Below are positions 1 through 8,322 of a DNA stretch of 34,219 nucleotides, piece by piece. A program made the translations under genes and the position numbers. The stretch's first letter is position 1, and the number at the start of each line of letters is the position of its first letter. The DNA is from Phycisphaerae bacterium (lineage in GTDB: Bacteria; Planctomycetota; Phycisphaerae; Sedimentisphaerales; SM23-30), in NCBI GenBank assembly GCA_016342495.1, contig JAEIOG010000053.1, positions 1 to 34,219 of the forward strand, given 5' to 3'. The notes below the pieces were generated by a model. The model saw only the letters and a list, made by a program, of their open reading frames with translations, was not told where the DNA came from and made no database searches.

Positions 1-90
1 GCCAGAACTAAAGTTGAGTTTGGCGCGAAAGTTTCTATCAGTCTGGTCGATGGCTTTTGTCATTGCGATACGATTAACTTTGATAGTTAG
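1..90 (+). pseudogene. Transposase fragment (IS5/IS1182-like DDE), truncated at window edge
   Basis: Frame 1 reads 29 codons to a TAG at 88-90. The peptide contains VEFGAKVSISLVDGF, which resembles the segment of IS5/IS1182-type DDE transposases that reads (I/V)EFGAK(I/L)..S.V.GY followed by a 'SWDAYNE' block. Here the equivalent of that block is NFDS and then a stop, and I cannot follow the family pattern beyond it. It is therefore either a decayed remnant or the truncated end of an element lying mostly outside the window. The remaining bases to 128 hold nothing I recognise. The call rests on a short motif, so the family name is tentative. Confidence 0.45.
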
Positions 91-128
91 CGCTTATGTG
101 AATATTTGCATGGTGATGGCCTATGTGG

Positions 129-1814
129 TTATTTCTTGATTTTTGGTTTCATGTCAGGCATTTTTGCAACTTTATACCCCGATTCTTTGCATGTTGTAAA
201 CTCACCAAAAGGGCGATCAGGGAAAGAATCAAGGTGTATTTTTAACATTTTTTTCATTTCAGTAGCAATTTCTGGATATCTATCATAAACATTGATGTTT
301 TCTTCCGGGTCATTTTTTAGATCGTAGAGCTGATCGGTCTGCCAGATATTCGGATTTACAAGAGTTGCGTGGTAACCCAGATGGGAATTTCGGGTCAGGT
401 ATGGCCTATCAAGAGGTGGCTGTCCTGTGAAATTAGTGAACTTTTCATCTCGATTGATTTTGTCTTGTACTGCTTTTGGATATCGAATCGCAATATATTT
501 CCAGTCTCTGGTTTTGACGCATCGGGAATGTCCCAGTTCACCAAAGAGTGATTGGTGGATCGGTTTTTTGGAACCATTAATAACGTTTTTGAAGCTCAAG
601 CCGTCGATATGGTAATTGGAGGGTTTTTTTATGCCACAGATATCCATGATTGTGGGAGCGAAATCAATATTAGCGATGATTTCATTATAGCTTTGACCAG
701 GTTTTATGTTTTCTGGCCAATACATGATCATAGGTACCTTCATTCCATAGTCGTATAAGGTAGCTTTTCCATGCCTGAAACTGCCGTGGTCGGAAATGAA
801 AACAATCAGGGTGTCTTTTTCTATTTTAAGTTTTTTCAGTTTGTCGAGAATTGCACCGATGCCATCATCAAGCCATAGCGCAAAAGCCATATTTCTTTTT
901 TTACCAGCAGCGGCGTTGCGTTCGAAGACGCTTTTTCGACTGGGTAGAATATCAAAGTCTTTTTCGACATAACCTTCGCCAGTCATGTGAGGGTCCGCAT
1001 TGAGAGCGGTATAGAATTTGCCTTTATCCTGGCTCCATGGCGCAGGGCCATGATGTAGTGTTGTGGAGAAGTACAGGTAAAATGGATTTTTTCTATTTTG
1101 TTCCATGAACTTAAAAGCTTTTTCTACAGTCCAATCAAGATTATGAACATTGAGATCGTCATTGTGTAGTTCACGGAGGTTGGCAGGGTAAATGCCATCG
1201 GCATAATCAAAGCCGTAGGATTTAATGGCATCGCACCATTTCTGGTGATTGTGTTGCATTTTTTTATTGACTTCAGGATCTTTTGGATCAGCATTTTGGG
1301 GATAAGGTAGCAGACCATTTTTGGCCCAGTTGTTTTTCTCGAGCCAAAGATGGTTGATTAGGTGTGATTTGCCGACAAATCCGGTTTTGTACCCATTTTT
1401 TTTGAGTAGTTTAGCTATATTCCATTTATCTTTTTCCAGTTCGCAACTGTTTTCTACTTGCGTTGGTTTATTATATGGGTGCAATCGCATAAATGCCGGG
1501 CCCTGGCATCGTCCAGGGTAGCGTCCTGTCAGGCAAGTATATCGAGATGGTGAGCAGACGGTACTGGTAATGTTGGCGTTATTAAATATCAGGCCCTGGC
1601 GGGCCATCAGGTCAATTCTGGGGGTATGGACATCTCCGCCGGTATAGCCCAGGGTGTCCCAGCTTTGGTCGTCAGTGATAATGAAAATGATATTGGGTTT
1701 TCGCTTAATCGATCCTGTTTTATCAGATGTAGTTGATTGGGCAAAAATATTAGGGGTTTTTGGTGCAAATATCACCATAGCGGCAGTTTTTTTTAGAAAT
1801 TCACGTCTTTTCAT
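129..1814 (-). CDS. Secreted sulfatase (S1 family, FGly type)
   Basis: Predicted to hydrolyse sulfate esters on a glycan outside the cytoplasm. The 561-residue protein starts with a twin-arginine-like leader (MKRREFLKK, then a hydrophobic stretch to about residue 25). The alkaline-phosphatase-superfamily metal site begins at TDDQSWD (D48/D49). The formylglycine signature C-S-P-S-R starts at C87, so it is a Cys-type sulfatase needing a maturation enzyme. A second metal motif, SDHG, lies near residue 339, and the fold is complete to the C-terminus. The ATG at 1812-1814 has an AAGG about 11 bases upstream. It is divergent from the pseudopilin-sulfatase-mannosidase run, and one palindrome (1912-1927) lies about 100 bases upstream of its start. 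Substrate specificity cannot be read from the sequence; the length and N-terminal pattern fit many planctomycete polysaccharide sulfatases. Confidence 0.93.
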   Translation of the reverse strand: MKRREFLKKTAAMVIFAPKTPNIFAQSTTSDKTGSIKRKPNIIFIITDDQSWDTLGYTGGDVHTPRIDLMARQGLIFNNANITSTVCSPSRYTCLTGRYPGRCQGPAFMRLHPYNKPTQVENSCELEKDKWNIAKLLKKNGYKTGFVGKSHLINHLWLEKNNWAKNGLLPYPQNADPKDPEVNKKMQHNHQKWCDAIKSYGFDYADGIYPANLRELHNDDLNVHNLDWTVEKAFKFMEQNRKNPFYLYFSTTLHHGPAPWSQDKGKFYTALNADPHMTGEGYVEKDFDILPSRKSVFERNAAAGKKRNMAFALWLDDGIGAILDKLKKLKIEKDTLIVFISDHGSFRHGKATLYDYGMKVPMIMYWPENIKPGQSYNEIIANIDFAPTIMDICGIKKPSNYHIDGLSFKNVINGSKKPIHQSLFGELGHSRCVKTRDWKYIAIRYPKAVQDKINRDEKFTNFTGQPPLDRPYLTRNSHLGYHATLVNPNIWQTDQLYDLKNDPEENINVYDRYPEIATEMKKMLKIHLDSFPDRPFGEFTTCKESGYKVAKMPDMKPKIKK

Positions 1815-1911
1815 TTTACGTACCTTATTTTAGATGTTTATTAATGTATTAATTTGTCCAGGTTAAATATAGGCTGTGAATAGGAGTTTGAGGCGGAGGT
1901 GGAATCGTTAT

Positions 1912-1927
1912 AATTGTAAATACAAAT
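1912..1927. promoter_or_regulatory. Palindromic operator candidate 1
   Basis: The sequence AATTGTA-AA-TACAAAT is an inverted repeat with 6 of 7 arm positions paired around an AA centre. It is one of four sites in the window with a TGTA-AW-TACA core. It lies in the 424-base divergent region, about 100 bases upstream of the minus-strand sulfatase. The arms are separated by only two bases, so it would not form an RNA hairpin; a protein-binding site is the better reading. A similar 'TTTGTA..TACAAA' palindrome type is known for AraR-like GntR/LacI regulators, and such a gene sits at 26883-28031. Confidence 0.55.
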
Positions 1928-2075
1928 ACTTTTATGTGTTTTATGTTTGCGGGGTACTCCTGATGTATTAGGGTTATTTTAGTTGTATAAAAATCTGATA
2001 TTACCATATTTTTTATTTTATTAATATTTGAAAATTAGAAAATAAGACTTATTTTTGCTAAATAATATAGGTTAA

Positions 2076-2088
2076 GGGGGGGGGGGGG
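2076..2088. repeat. 13-base poly-G tract in divergent control region
   Basis: Thirteen consecutive G residues sit in otherwise A/T-rich DNA, between the two palindromes of the divergent region and about 150 bases upstream of the pseudopilin start. Homopolymers of this length are prone to slipped-strand length change and also to sequencing error. The rest of 1815-2238 holds the two palindromes; I see no further gene there and no convincing -35/-10 pair. Confidence 0.9.
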
Positions 2089-2114
2089 TGTAAAAATTTC
2101 ATTTTATCTATTGC

Positions 2115-2128
2115 TTTGTAAATACAAA
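2115..2128. promoter_or_regulatory. Palindromic operator candidate 2
   Basis: TTTGTA-AA-TACAAA is a perfect inverted repeat with 6-base arms and an AA centre, nearly the same as the site at 1912-1927 (centres about 202 bases apart). It lies about 110 bases upstream of the pseudopilin gene. Two sites in one control region fit cooperative or looped binding by a dimeric LacI/GntR-type regulator; that mechanism is inference. Confidence 0.6.
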
Positions 2129-2238
2129 TATGTTACAAAAGGTAAGTGGTTAGTTTTTGTTTTTTGCTTTTATGAGCAAAATATTGGATCGTTTTGTTGA
2201 TTAATACGATTTTATTAAAATGAAAGGTATGGTGTAGG

Positions 2239-3057
2239 ATGGATGCCAGGTCATCAAGGAGAACGGGTTTTACTTTGATAGAATTACTTGTTGTGATATC
2301 AATTATTGCTTTACTAGTGTCGATTTTGATGCCAGTATTGAGTAAGGCGAGAGAAAAGTCAAAAGCGGCTGTGTGCATGGCTCATTTGCGTCAATGGCAT
2401 AGCATTATTCTATTTTTTGGCGGTGATAATAATAATAAATTCCCGGATGCCGATTGGGATAATGATGGTTCTAGTGACCCGCATGGTCAGTGGTGGATAC
2501 AGCCATTGCTTCCCTATAGTGATAATCCGGAAATTTTGGTATGCCCGACAACTACTCGAAGGCCAATAGTTGGTAATCAACAGCTTAATGTGTTGCCTAA
2601 GCTTAAAACTGAATGTTGGGCCAGCAGAGCTCCATATTCAAAGCCAGATCCTATTGGCGGGATGATCACTTATGGTAGTCTGGCACCTAATGGTTGGATA
2701 ATGAATAATGCTCAAGGCGGTTGGAGTGCTGCCGGAGATTATTTCTGGAATAATCTTGATATTCCTCGTGCGTCAGAGGTTCCTTTATTTATTGATTGCC
2801 GCTGGGTGGATGCCTGGCCTGTCGATACTGATCTGGCTTCAGTAACCGAAGATGCTCGTACTTCACAGATGCACCAGTATGTGTTGAATCGCCACAATGG
2901 AGCGGTTAATAGTGTTTTTGCAGATGGTTCATCCAGAAGAGTGGGTCTTAAAGGGCTTTGGAGTCTCAGATGGCATAAGAAATTTAAGAGGTCTAACGCG
3001 CAGACTGCTGACGGGGCAGAATGGTATTGGATGAGCAGTTTTACTAATGATCATTGA
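2239..3057 (+). CDS. Prepilin-like protein with H-X9-DG C-terminal motif
   Basis: A type II/IV pseudopilin-like protein of 272 residues. Residues 10-25 carry the prepilin peptidase/methylation signature [16 protein letters not shown], with cleavage expected after G10, followed by a hydrophobic helix and a polar 'LSKAREKSKAAVC' stretch. Near the C-terminus is H-N-G-A-V-N-S-V-F-A-D-G, an exact H-X9-DG motif, typical of the large planctomycete families of stand-alone prepilins. It would be inserted in the inner membrane, and its final location and role are unknown. The gene is first in a run with a sulfatase (42-base gap) and a GH38 homologue, suggesting a part in polysaccharide handling. The ribosome site is modest: AAAGG about 12 bases upstream of ATG. 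No other pilus or secretion gene is nearby. Confidence 0.88.
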   Translation: MDARSSRRTGFTLIELLVVISIIALLVSILMPVLSKAREKSKAAVCMAHLRQWHSIILFFGGDNNNKFPDADWDNDGSSDPHGQWWIQPLLPYSDNPEILVCPTTTRRPIVGNQQLNVLPKLKTECWASRAPYSKPDPIGGMITYGSLAPNGWIMNNAQGGWSAAGDYFWNNLDIPRASEVPLFIDCRWVDAWPVDTDLASVTEDARTSQMHQYVLNRHNGAVNSVFADGSSRRVGLKGLWSLRWHKKFKRSNAQTADGAEWYWMSSFTNDH

Positions 3058-3099
3058 TTTTGGTGATTATGTTGGGATTATGATAAGGAATTAATATAA

Positions 3100-4683
3100 A
3101 TGTTAAGGCGAAATTTTTTAAAAATTGTTGGTATTGGCGTTGGTATCGCTGTGACGGGTGAATCTTTTGCGGCCAGCTTTGTGTCAAAGTCCAAAATGCC
3201 TAATTTGTTGTTTATTATGACGGACCAACAGCGATGGGACGCTTTAAGTCTTGCAGGTAATCCTGTAGTTAAGACTCCCAATATTGACAAATTGGCTAGT
3301 GAAGGTGTGTATTTTGAAAGGGCTTATACTCAGTGTGCGGTTTGTGGGCCAGCCAGAGCTTCGATTTTGTCAGGCCGTGCGGTAGAAAACCATGGTGTGG
3401 TGACAAATGATCATGCTAATCCGGGTAAAAGTGAAGATGTTTTTGCGGTGAAATCTTTTGATGAGATTCTTCATCGGAAGGGTTATCTCAGTGAATATTA
3501 TGGTAAATGGCATTGTCCAGATCATCGTGCGAAGATTTATCGAAATGCGGTAGAAGTCTGTCATGGTGATAGTCCTTTTGGTTTACCTTTATTTGGCAGA
3601 TATAGAAAGTTTTTAGATAAAAACCTTAAACGCAGAAAGCCTGGTCAGGGCGAACAAGTATCCGGTTCGTACAATTGGATATATAAGATGGATCCGATTG
3701 ATCGTAGATTTAATTTGCCAAGTGATACAGATATTAAGGTTGTTCAGCCTGACAATCATGGCAAATTGCTTGTGCCAGCGGAATTGTCGCCAACGGCTTA
3801 TCAGGTTTCCGAAGTAATGGATGCTTTAGATAAGGTAGGTAGCAAACCATTTAATATTACTTGTTCAATCACATATCCTCATGCGCCCATGATACCAACA
3901 GAGCCTTATTATCAGATGTACAAGCCTGAAGATATGCCAGTTCCGGTTAGTATTGATGATGATATGAAAAATAGTCCTTATAGTGATGCCAATGGTAGAA
4001 AACGTTTGCCAGAATACCGTGATAAAGAAAAAATCAAGTATATGATTTCTAATTATTATGGTTTGATTAAAGAAATTGATGACTGGGTAGGCAAGCTTAT
4101 TAAAAAACTGGAAGAAAAAGGCCTGGCTGAGAATACATTGGTAATATTTACCAGTGACCATGGTGAAATGCTTGGTTCGCATGGTATGAGGGAAAAGAAT
4201 GTATTTTATGAAGAATCAGCCCATATTCCTTTGGTTATACGTTTTCCTGGTAGAATTAAACCAAATTCAGTTGTTAAGCAACCGATTTCGCAAATAGATT
4301 TGTTTGCAACTATTCTTGATTATATGCAGGCAGGGGACCATGAGTCTGATGGTAAAAGTTTGCGTCCATTAATTGAAGGGGAAGATAAAACGGATAAGTT
4401 TATTGTTTCGGAATGGCTATGGCATGGAGATAGGGTGCCTTGTTATATGGTTGTAAGCGGTGACTGGAAATTGTTCTGTCCGCATACGCCAGAATCTAGG
4501 ATTGTTAATGTTTTGTATAATCTTAAAGATGACCCATATGAAATGAATAATCTTATTGGGAAGAACCCTGATAAGCTGAAGTATGCTGCTCAGGTAGAAA
4601 AGATGAAGGCAATGCTGGTGTCGTGGTTGGTCTCGATTGGCTCTAAAAATGTTGATGGAGTAAGAAAAAGGAAGATGATTTAG
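3100..4683 (+). CDS. Secreted sulfatase (S1 family, FGly type)
   Basis: Predicted glycan sulfatase of 527 residues. MLRRNFLK followed by a hydrophobic segment to about residue 25 looks like a Tat-type leader. The metal site starts at MTDQQRWD (D42, with Q43 where many family members have a second Asp). The formylglycine motif is C-G-P-A-R from C82. A second metal motif, SDHGEMLGSHG, is near residue 350. The TDQ variant and the CGPAR core resemble choline-sulfatase/iduronate-2-sulfatase-like branches rather than the CSPSR branch of the divergent neighbour, so the two enzymes probably attack different sulfate positions (inference). AAGGA lies about 10 bases before the ATG. It sits 42 bases after the pseudopilin gene and about 80 bases before the GH38 gene, so co-transcription is likely. 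Confidence 0.93.
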   Translation: MLRRNFLKIVGIGVGIAVTGESFAASFVSKSKMPNLLFIMTDQQRWDALSLAGNPVVKTPNIDKLASEGVYFERAYTQCAVCGPARASILSGRAVENHGVVTNDHANPGKSEDVFAVKSFDEILHRKGYLSEYYGKWHCPDHRAKIYRNAVEVCHGDSPFGLPLFGRYRKFLDKNLKRRKPGQGEQVSGSYNWIYKMDPIDRRFNLPSDTDIKVVQPDNHGKLLVPAELSPTAYQVSEVMDALDKVGSKPFNITCSITYPHAPMIPTEPYYQMYKPEDMPVPVSIDDDMKNSPYSDANGRKRLPEYRDKEKIKYMISNYYGLIKEIDDWVGKLIKKLEEKGLAENTLVIFTSDHGEMLGSHGMREKNVFYEESAHIPLVIRFPGRIKPNSVVKQPISQIDLFATILDYMQAGDHESDGKSLRPLIEGEDKTDKFIVSEWLWHGDRVPCYMVVSGDWKLFCPHTPESRIVNVLYNLKDDPYEMNNLIGKNPDKLKYAAQVEKMKAMLVSWLVSIGSKNVDGVRKRKMI

Positions 4684-4762
4684 TTTTGCTTAAATTATAT
4701 GAATTATTTGAAGAAATATTAGGATTGATTGAATAGGCAGGTTGGATAGGGCAATTTGTATT

Positions 4763-7702
4763 ATGGGAAAAGAAATTATTTCAAATAAGGTGAAATTAAC
4801 TAGCAATGAATATGAAATGCTAGAGATTAAAACGATAAAAAGAGTTGGTAAAAAAACTCAATGTCATTTCATATCTAATACGCATTGGGATCGGGAATGG
4901 CGTTTTTCTATGCAGCGTACGCGTCACATGCTGGTATATATGATGGATATGTTATTGGATATTTTTGAAAAAGAGCCACAGTTCAAATCATATCACCTTG
5001 ATTCGCAGACAGTGCCTTTGCAGGATTATTTGGAGATACGTCCAGAAAAAAAAGATATTTTAATGCAACTGGTAAAAGAAAAGAAGCTTTTTGTAGGGCC
5101 ATGGTTTTGTTTGCCAGATGAGTATTCGCTGGGCGGTGAATCGCTTATTCGTAATCTTCTCTTAGGTCACAAAATAGCCAAGGGTATGGGGCATGTTAGT
5201 AAGACCGGTTATTCACCTTTTGGCTGGGGGCAGATTTCGCAGATGCCACAAATTTATAAAGGTTTTGGTATAAACTTTGCTGCTTTCTATCGCGGTGTAA
5301 GTACAGAGGCAGCGCCAAATTCAGAATATCTATGGCAAGGCGCTGATGGCACAGAGATTGTTGCTTCCCGTCTCGGGATGCGTCCTCGATATAATGTATG
5401 GTATGTGGTTCAAAGGCCTGCATACTGGCAACAGGAAGATGAGAATAATCGTGTGATTCCATGGTCGTGTGGTTCTGGCCCATTTAAGTTTGTAGGTGAG
5501 CAGTATCAGGATTTTGATGCCCAATATGCGCGTCCGAAATATAATTATGATAAATCAGTGATTCCTGCCAGGGCAAAGCAGGCGATGGAGGAGCAGGATG
5601 GTGACTGGACAACAGATCATCGTTTCTGGTCTTGTGGTCATGATTCATCCTGTCCGGATATCCGTGAAGTTCAGATGATTAAAGATTGCAATGATGCTCT
5701 TGAAGGCAGTTCGGATGTTTTTCACAGTAGCTTTGAAGAGTTCCAGAAGCAGATTCTGGAAAATGTCTCTGATAAGTTGCCAACATTGAAAGGTGAGATG
5801 CGATATTATTCTGATTCGAAAGTTACAAGTCCATTGTTTGGTTGGATTATCTCGGCGCGAATGGATGTGAAGATGGATAATTTCAAGACTGAACGTGAGT
5901 TGATACAGTATGCAGAGCCACTTGCCGTATATGCAAGTATGCTGGGAGCTGGTTATCCTCAGGGGTTTCTGGATAATGCCTATAATTGGTTATTGCAAAA
6001 TCACGGTCATGATTCTATCGGTGGATGCAGTCGTGGTATTATTAGTGATGATATGTTATTTAGAACTCGTCAATGTCGAGAAATATCAAGTTGTGTTGCT
6101 GAAAGGGCACTGCTTGATATAGCTGGTGCTATAGATTATTCTGGTTATCAGGATGAGCAAATTGCATTGTTTGTTTATAATCCGGCTTCATTTAGTCGTG
6201 ATGAGGTTGTTTCTTTGAAGTTGGAAATTCCAAGAGATTATCAATCAGGAAGTTTTGAGATATTTGATGCTGATGGCAATGAAGTTGACCTTCAAATTGA
6301 AGGTTCAGATGATTCGTTCCAGATTGTGCAATCGCCTAATGATACGGCAAATGCTTTTATGACAAAGCAATATCGAGCCAAGGCAAAGCTTAACGATATT
6401 CCTGCGATGGGATATAAAACATTTTTTGTGAAGCCTATTGGTGAACAAGATGTTGTTCCTTCTCGTCCGGCAAGTATGGTGACCAATATAAATACGATGG
6501 AAAACGAATGTCTGCGAGTTGTAATTGAGGCCAATGGTACAATGACTATTACTGAAAAGCAGACAGGTAGGGTTTTTGAACGTATGGGTTATTTCCGTGA
6601 TACAGCTGAGGTGGGTAATCCCTGGCAGCATGAAGATGTGGAATATATGCAATCTTTTACCACGATTAATGAAAGAGCTGAGGTTTGTCTGGTCAAGGAT
6701 GGTGCTTTGGAAGCATCTTACAGGGTTGTGATTGATTGGCTACTGCCGGAATCAAGGTCTGTTGGCGATAAATCCCGAAGTGATAGAAAGAAAGTTGTAA
6801 AACTTATTAATACAATAACTTTACGCAAAGGGCAAGAGTGGGTTGATATAACAACGGAAGTTGACAATACAGTTGAAGATCATTATTTGCAAGTTGCTTT
6901 TCCATGTGGGGTAGTGGCTGATAAGGTTTTTGCTCAAGGACAATTCGATGTGCTTGAGCGTTCTGTGAAATTGCCTTATTCGGAAAAATACCGTGAGCCA
7001 CCTCAATCTGAAGAGCCCATGAATTCGTTCATTGATATTACAGATGGTCAAAATGGTCTTGCTATTATTAATGAAGGTATGAAAGCTTATGAGGCGACAG
7101 ATCAGAATTGTCCAGAATTACGTCTTACTTTGTTACGCAGTTTCCCTTTACGTATTTGTGTTACACAAGAAATGACTGATTATAGCCAAGTTGATAAAAG
7201 TTCGCAGTGTCTGGGTGTTCATAAATTTCATTATGCGGTAATGCCACATCAAGGAGATTGGCAGCAAGCTGGTTTGTGGAAAGCTTCTGAACAGTTTAAT
7301 TTGCCTTTGGTTATTGCTCAAACGGCACCAGTTCAAGATGGAACAGAGTCTTTGGAGAAATCTTTCCTTGAAATCTCCCCAGATGATTTGCATGTCAGTG
7401 CAGTCAAACGCAGTGAAGATGGGCTGGGCTGGGTTGTACGGTTGTTCAATCCATTTGAAAAAACTGTTAAGGGTAAAGTCAGGCTCAATGGAGGTCTATG
7501 TAATGTGCGGTCATTGCAATCTCCAGTTGAGAGAGTGCGGTCTGAATTTAAGCTCTCTGATCAGGCTGGATGGCCATGGAAAGAGATTCGTCTTGTTGAT
7601 TTGGAGGAAAATGATGGCGATAAGGTGTGTTTGGATATGGCAGGTTGGGTCGATGTTGAAATAGGTGAAAAGAAGATTGTAACGATGAAATTTTTGGCCT
7701 AA
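4763..7702 (+). CDS. GH38-family alpha-mannosidase homologue with altered active site
   Basis: A 979-residue protein of glycoside hydrolase family 38 (exo-alpha-mannosidases). The N-terminal block SNTHWDREW supplies the usual zinc His and Asp (H41, D43). The family block GPWFCLPDEYSLGGESLIRN and the His motif NHGHDSIGGCS (H416) are intact, followed by the C-terminal beta-sandwich half. The segment normally reading GY(L)PDSFG, which carries the nucleophile and zinc-ligand Asp, here reads GYSPFGWGQISQMPQIY: the Asp position is Phe (codon TTT 5219-5221). Activity is therefore doubtful or non-canonical. No signal peptide is obvious, so a cytoplasmic site is likely. I prefer ATG 4763, preceded by ATAGGG; a TTG at 4742 is in frame but poorly placed. 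It is the last gene of the 2239-7702 run. Confidence 0.88.
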   Translation: MGKEIISNKVKLTSNEYEMLEIKTIKRVGKKTQCHFISNTHWDREWRFSMQRTRHMLVYMMDMLLDIFEKEPQFKSYHLDSQTVPLQDYLEIRPEKKDILMQLVKEKKLFVGPWFCLPDEYSLGGESLIRNLLLGHKIAKGMGHVSKTGYSPFGWGQISQMPQIYKGFGINFAAFYRGVSTEAAPNSEYLWQGADGTEIVASRLGMRPRYNVWYVVQRPAYWQQEDENNRVIPWSCGSGPFKFVGEQYQDFDAQYARPKYNYDKSVIPARAKQAMEEQDGDWTTDHRFWSCGHDSSCPDIREVQMIKDCNDALEGSSDVFHSSFEEFQKQILENVSDKLPTLKGEMRYYSDSKVTSPLFGWIISARMDVKMDNFKTERELIQYAEPLAVYASMLGAGYPQGFLDNAYNWLLQNHGHDSIGGCSRGIISDDMLFRTRQCREISSCVAERALLDIAGAIDYSGYQDEQIALFVYNPASFSRDEVVSLKLEIPRDYQSGSFEIFDADGNEVDLQIEGSDDSFQIVQSPNDTANAFMTKQYRAKAKLNDIPAMGYKTFFVKPIGEQDVVPSRPASMVTNINTMENECLRVVIEANGTMTITEKQTGRVFERMGYFRDTAEVGNPWQHEDVEYMQSFTTINERAEVCLVKDGALEASYRVVIDWLLPESRSVGDKSRSDRKKVVKLINTITLRKGQEWVDITTEVDNTVEDHYLQVAFPCGVVADKVFAQGQFDVLERSVKLPYSEKYREPPQSEEPMNSFIDITDGQNGLAIINEGMKAYEATDQNCPELRLTLLRSFPLRICVTQEMTDYSQVDKSSQCLGVHKFHYAVMPHQGDWQQAGLWKASEQFNLPLVIAQTAPVQDGTESLEKSFLEISPDDLHVSAVKRSEDGLGWVVRLFNPFEKTVKGKVRLNGGLCNVRSLQSPVERVRSEFKLSDQAGWPWKEIRLVDLEENDGDKVCLDMAGWVDVEIGEKKIVTMKFLA

Positions 7703-7720
7703 TATAAAGGGGGTAGATTG

Positions 7721-7734
7721 AATGTAAATACATT
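7721..7734. promoter_or_regulatory. Palindromic operator candidate 3
   Basis: AATGTA-AA-TACATT is a perfect 6-base-arm inverted repeat with an AA centre, sharing the TGTA-AW-TACA core of the sites at 1912, 2115 and 8024. It begins 18 bases after the stop codon of the GH38 gene. The two-base centre argues against a terminator hairpin. Confidence 0.55.
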
Positions 7735-8023
7735 TATTTGGTATTGTAGCATTTTTAGCTTTAGATTTCTTTAAGACTTTTGGTTGAAAATTCGCTAAAT
7801 AGAACTTTAATTTATGTCGATATATATTAAAGTTAGGTTTTTCGTGGAGTGTCCAGAGTTGTAGTTAGTTTGTATTAATTATTAAATCATATTTTACTTA
7901 TTGGTTTATAAGTTATTGATAATAAATGATTTATATGTTAAATGGCTGTGTGATTTATGTTGCAATACGATCATTGATTACAAACTTTAGGTGTTTTGTA
8001 GGAAGATTGGGTTGTATTGAAAT

Positions 8024-8041
8024 TAAATGTAATTACATTTA
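8024..8041. promoter_or_regulatory. Palindromic operator candidate 4 (perfect 18-mer)
   Basis: TAAATGTAATTACATTTA is a perfect 18-base palindrome, the longest of the four related sites. It ends 33 bases before the -35 box of the promoter at 8075-8103, and its centre is about 305 bases from site 3. A regulator here could act alone or together with site 3 through a loop (inference). Confidence 0.6.
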
Positions 8042-8074
8042 TGATATGAATTATCGCAAAAATTGCTATTATTC

Positions 8075-8103
8075 TTGACAACTGAAGATGGAATTTGTAT
8101 TAT
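8075..8103 (+). promoter_or_regulatory. Sigma-70-type promoter for the module-protein gene series
   Basis: TTGACA (8075-8080), a 17-base spacer and TATTAT (8098-8103) form a near-consensus housekeeping promoter about 220 bases upstream of the ATG at 8323. The intergenic stretch 7703-8322 otherwise contains the two palindromes and A/T-rich DNA. I see no small gene or known riboswitch in the long leader, though the leader length leaves room for one. Confidence 0.6.
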
Positions 8104-8322
8104 GGGGTATATTGCATATTTCTGTATGCGGTAAAAACAGTTCTCGAAAAGTCTGCACTAATTTGCATTCTTTCTAAAAGTCAAAAGTGGTTGTTTTATG
8201 TTTTTTATATTACCAAATGCGTCCGAGCATTTATTATGTGCGTAATAAATTGTTAATTATGGTTTTTATGTGAGTAACATCTGTGTTTTCGAAAAATGTT
8301 GGAATTTTTTAGGAGAATGATT

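Noticed and set aside
2133-2378. 81-codon minus-strand frame overlapping the pseudopilin start
   Set aside because: It is the reverse complement of the prepilin signature region plus A/T-rich leader, with no recognisable domain.
4742-4762. TTG start for the GH38 gene
   Set aside because: The in-frame ATG at 4763 has a better-placed purine-rich site; the seven extra residues show no family similarity.
7721-7734. Terminator after the GH38 gene
   Set aside because: The inverted repeat has only two bases between its arms, all A/T-rich, so it cannot form a stable RNA hairpin; it matches the other palindromes and is better read as an operator.
8104-8322. Riboswitch or small gene in the long leader before the first module gene
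   Set aside because: I could not find a conserved riboswitch core, a start codon with ribosome site, or a stable fold; only the promoter upstream is supported.
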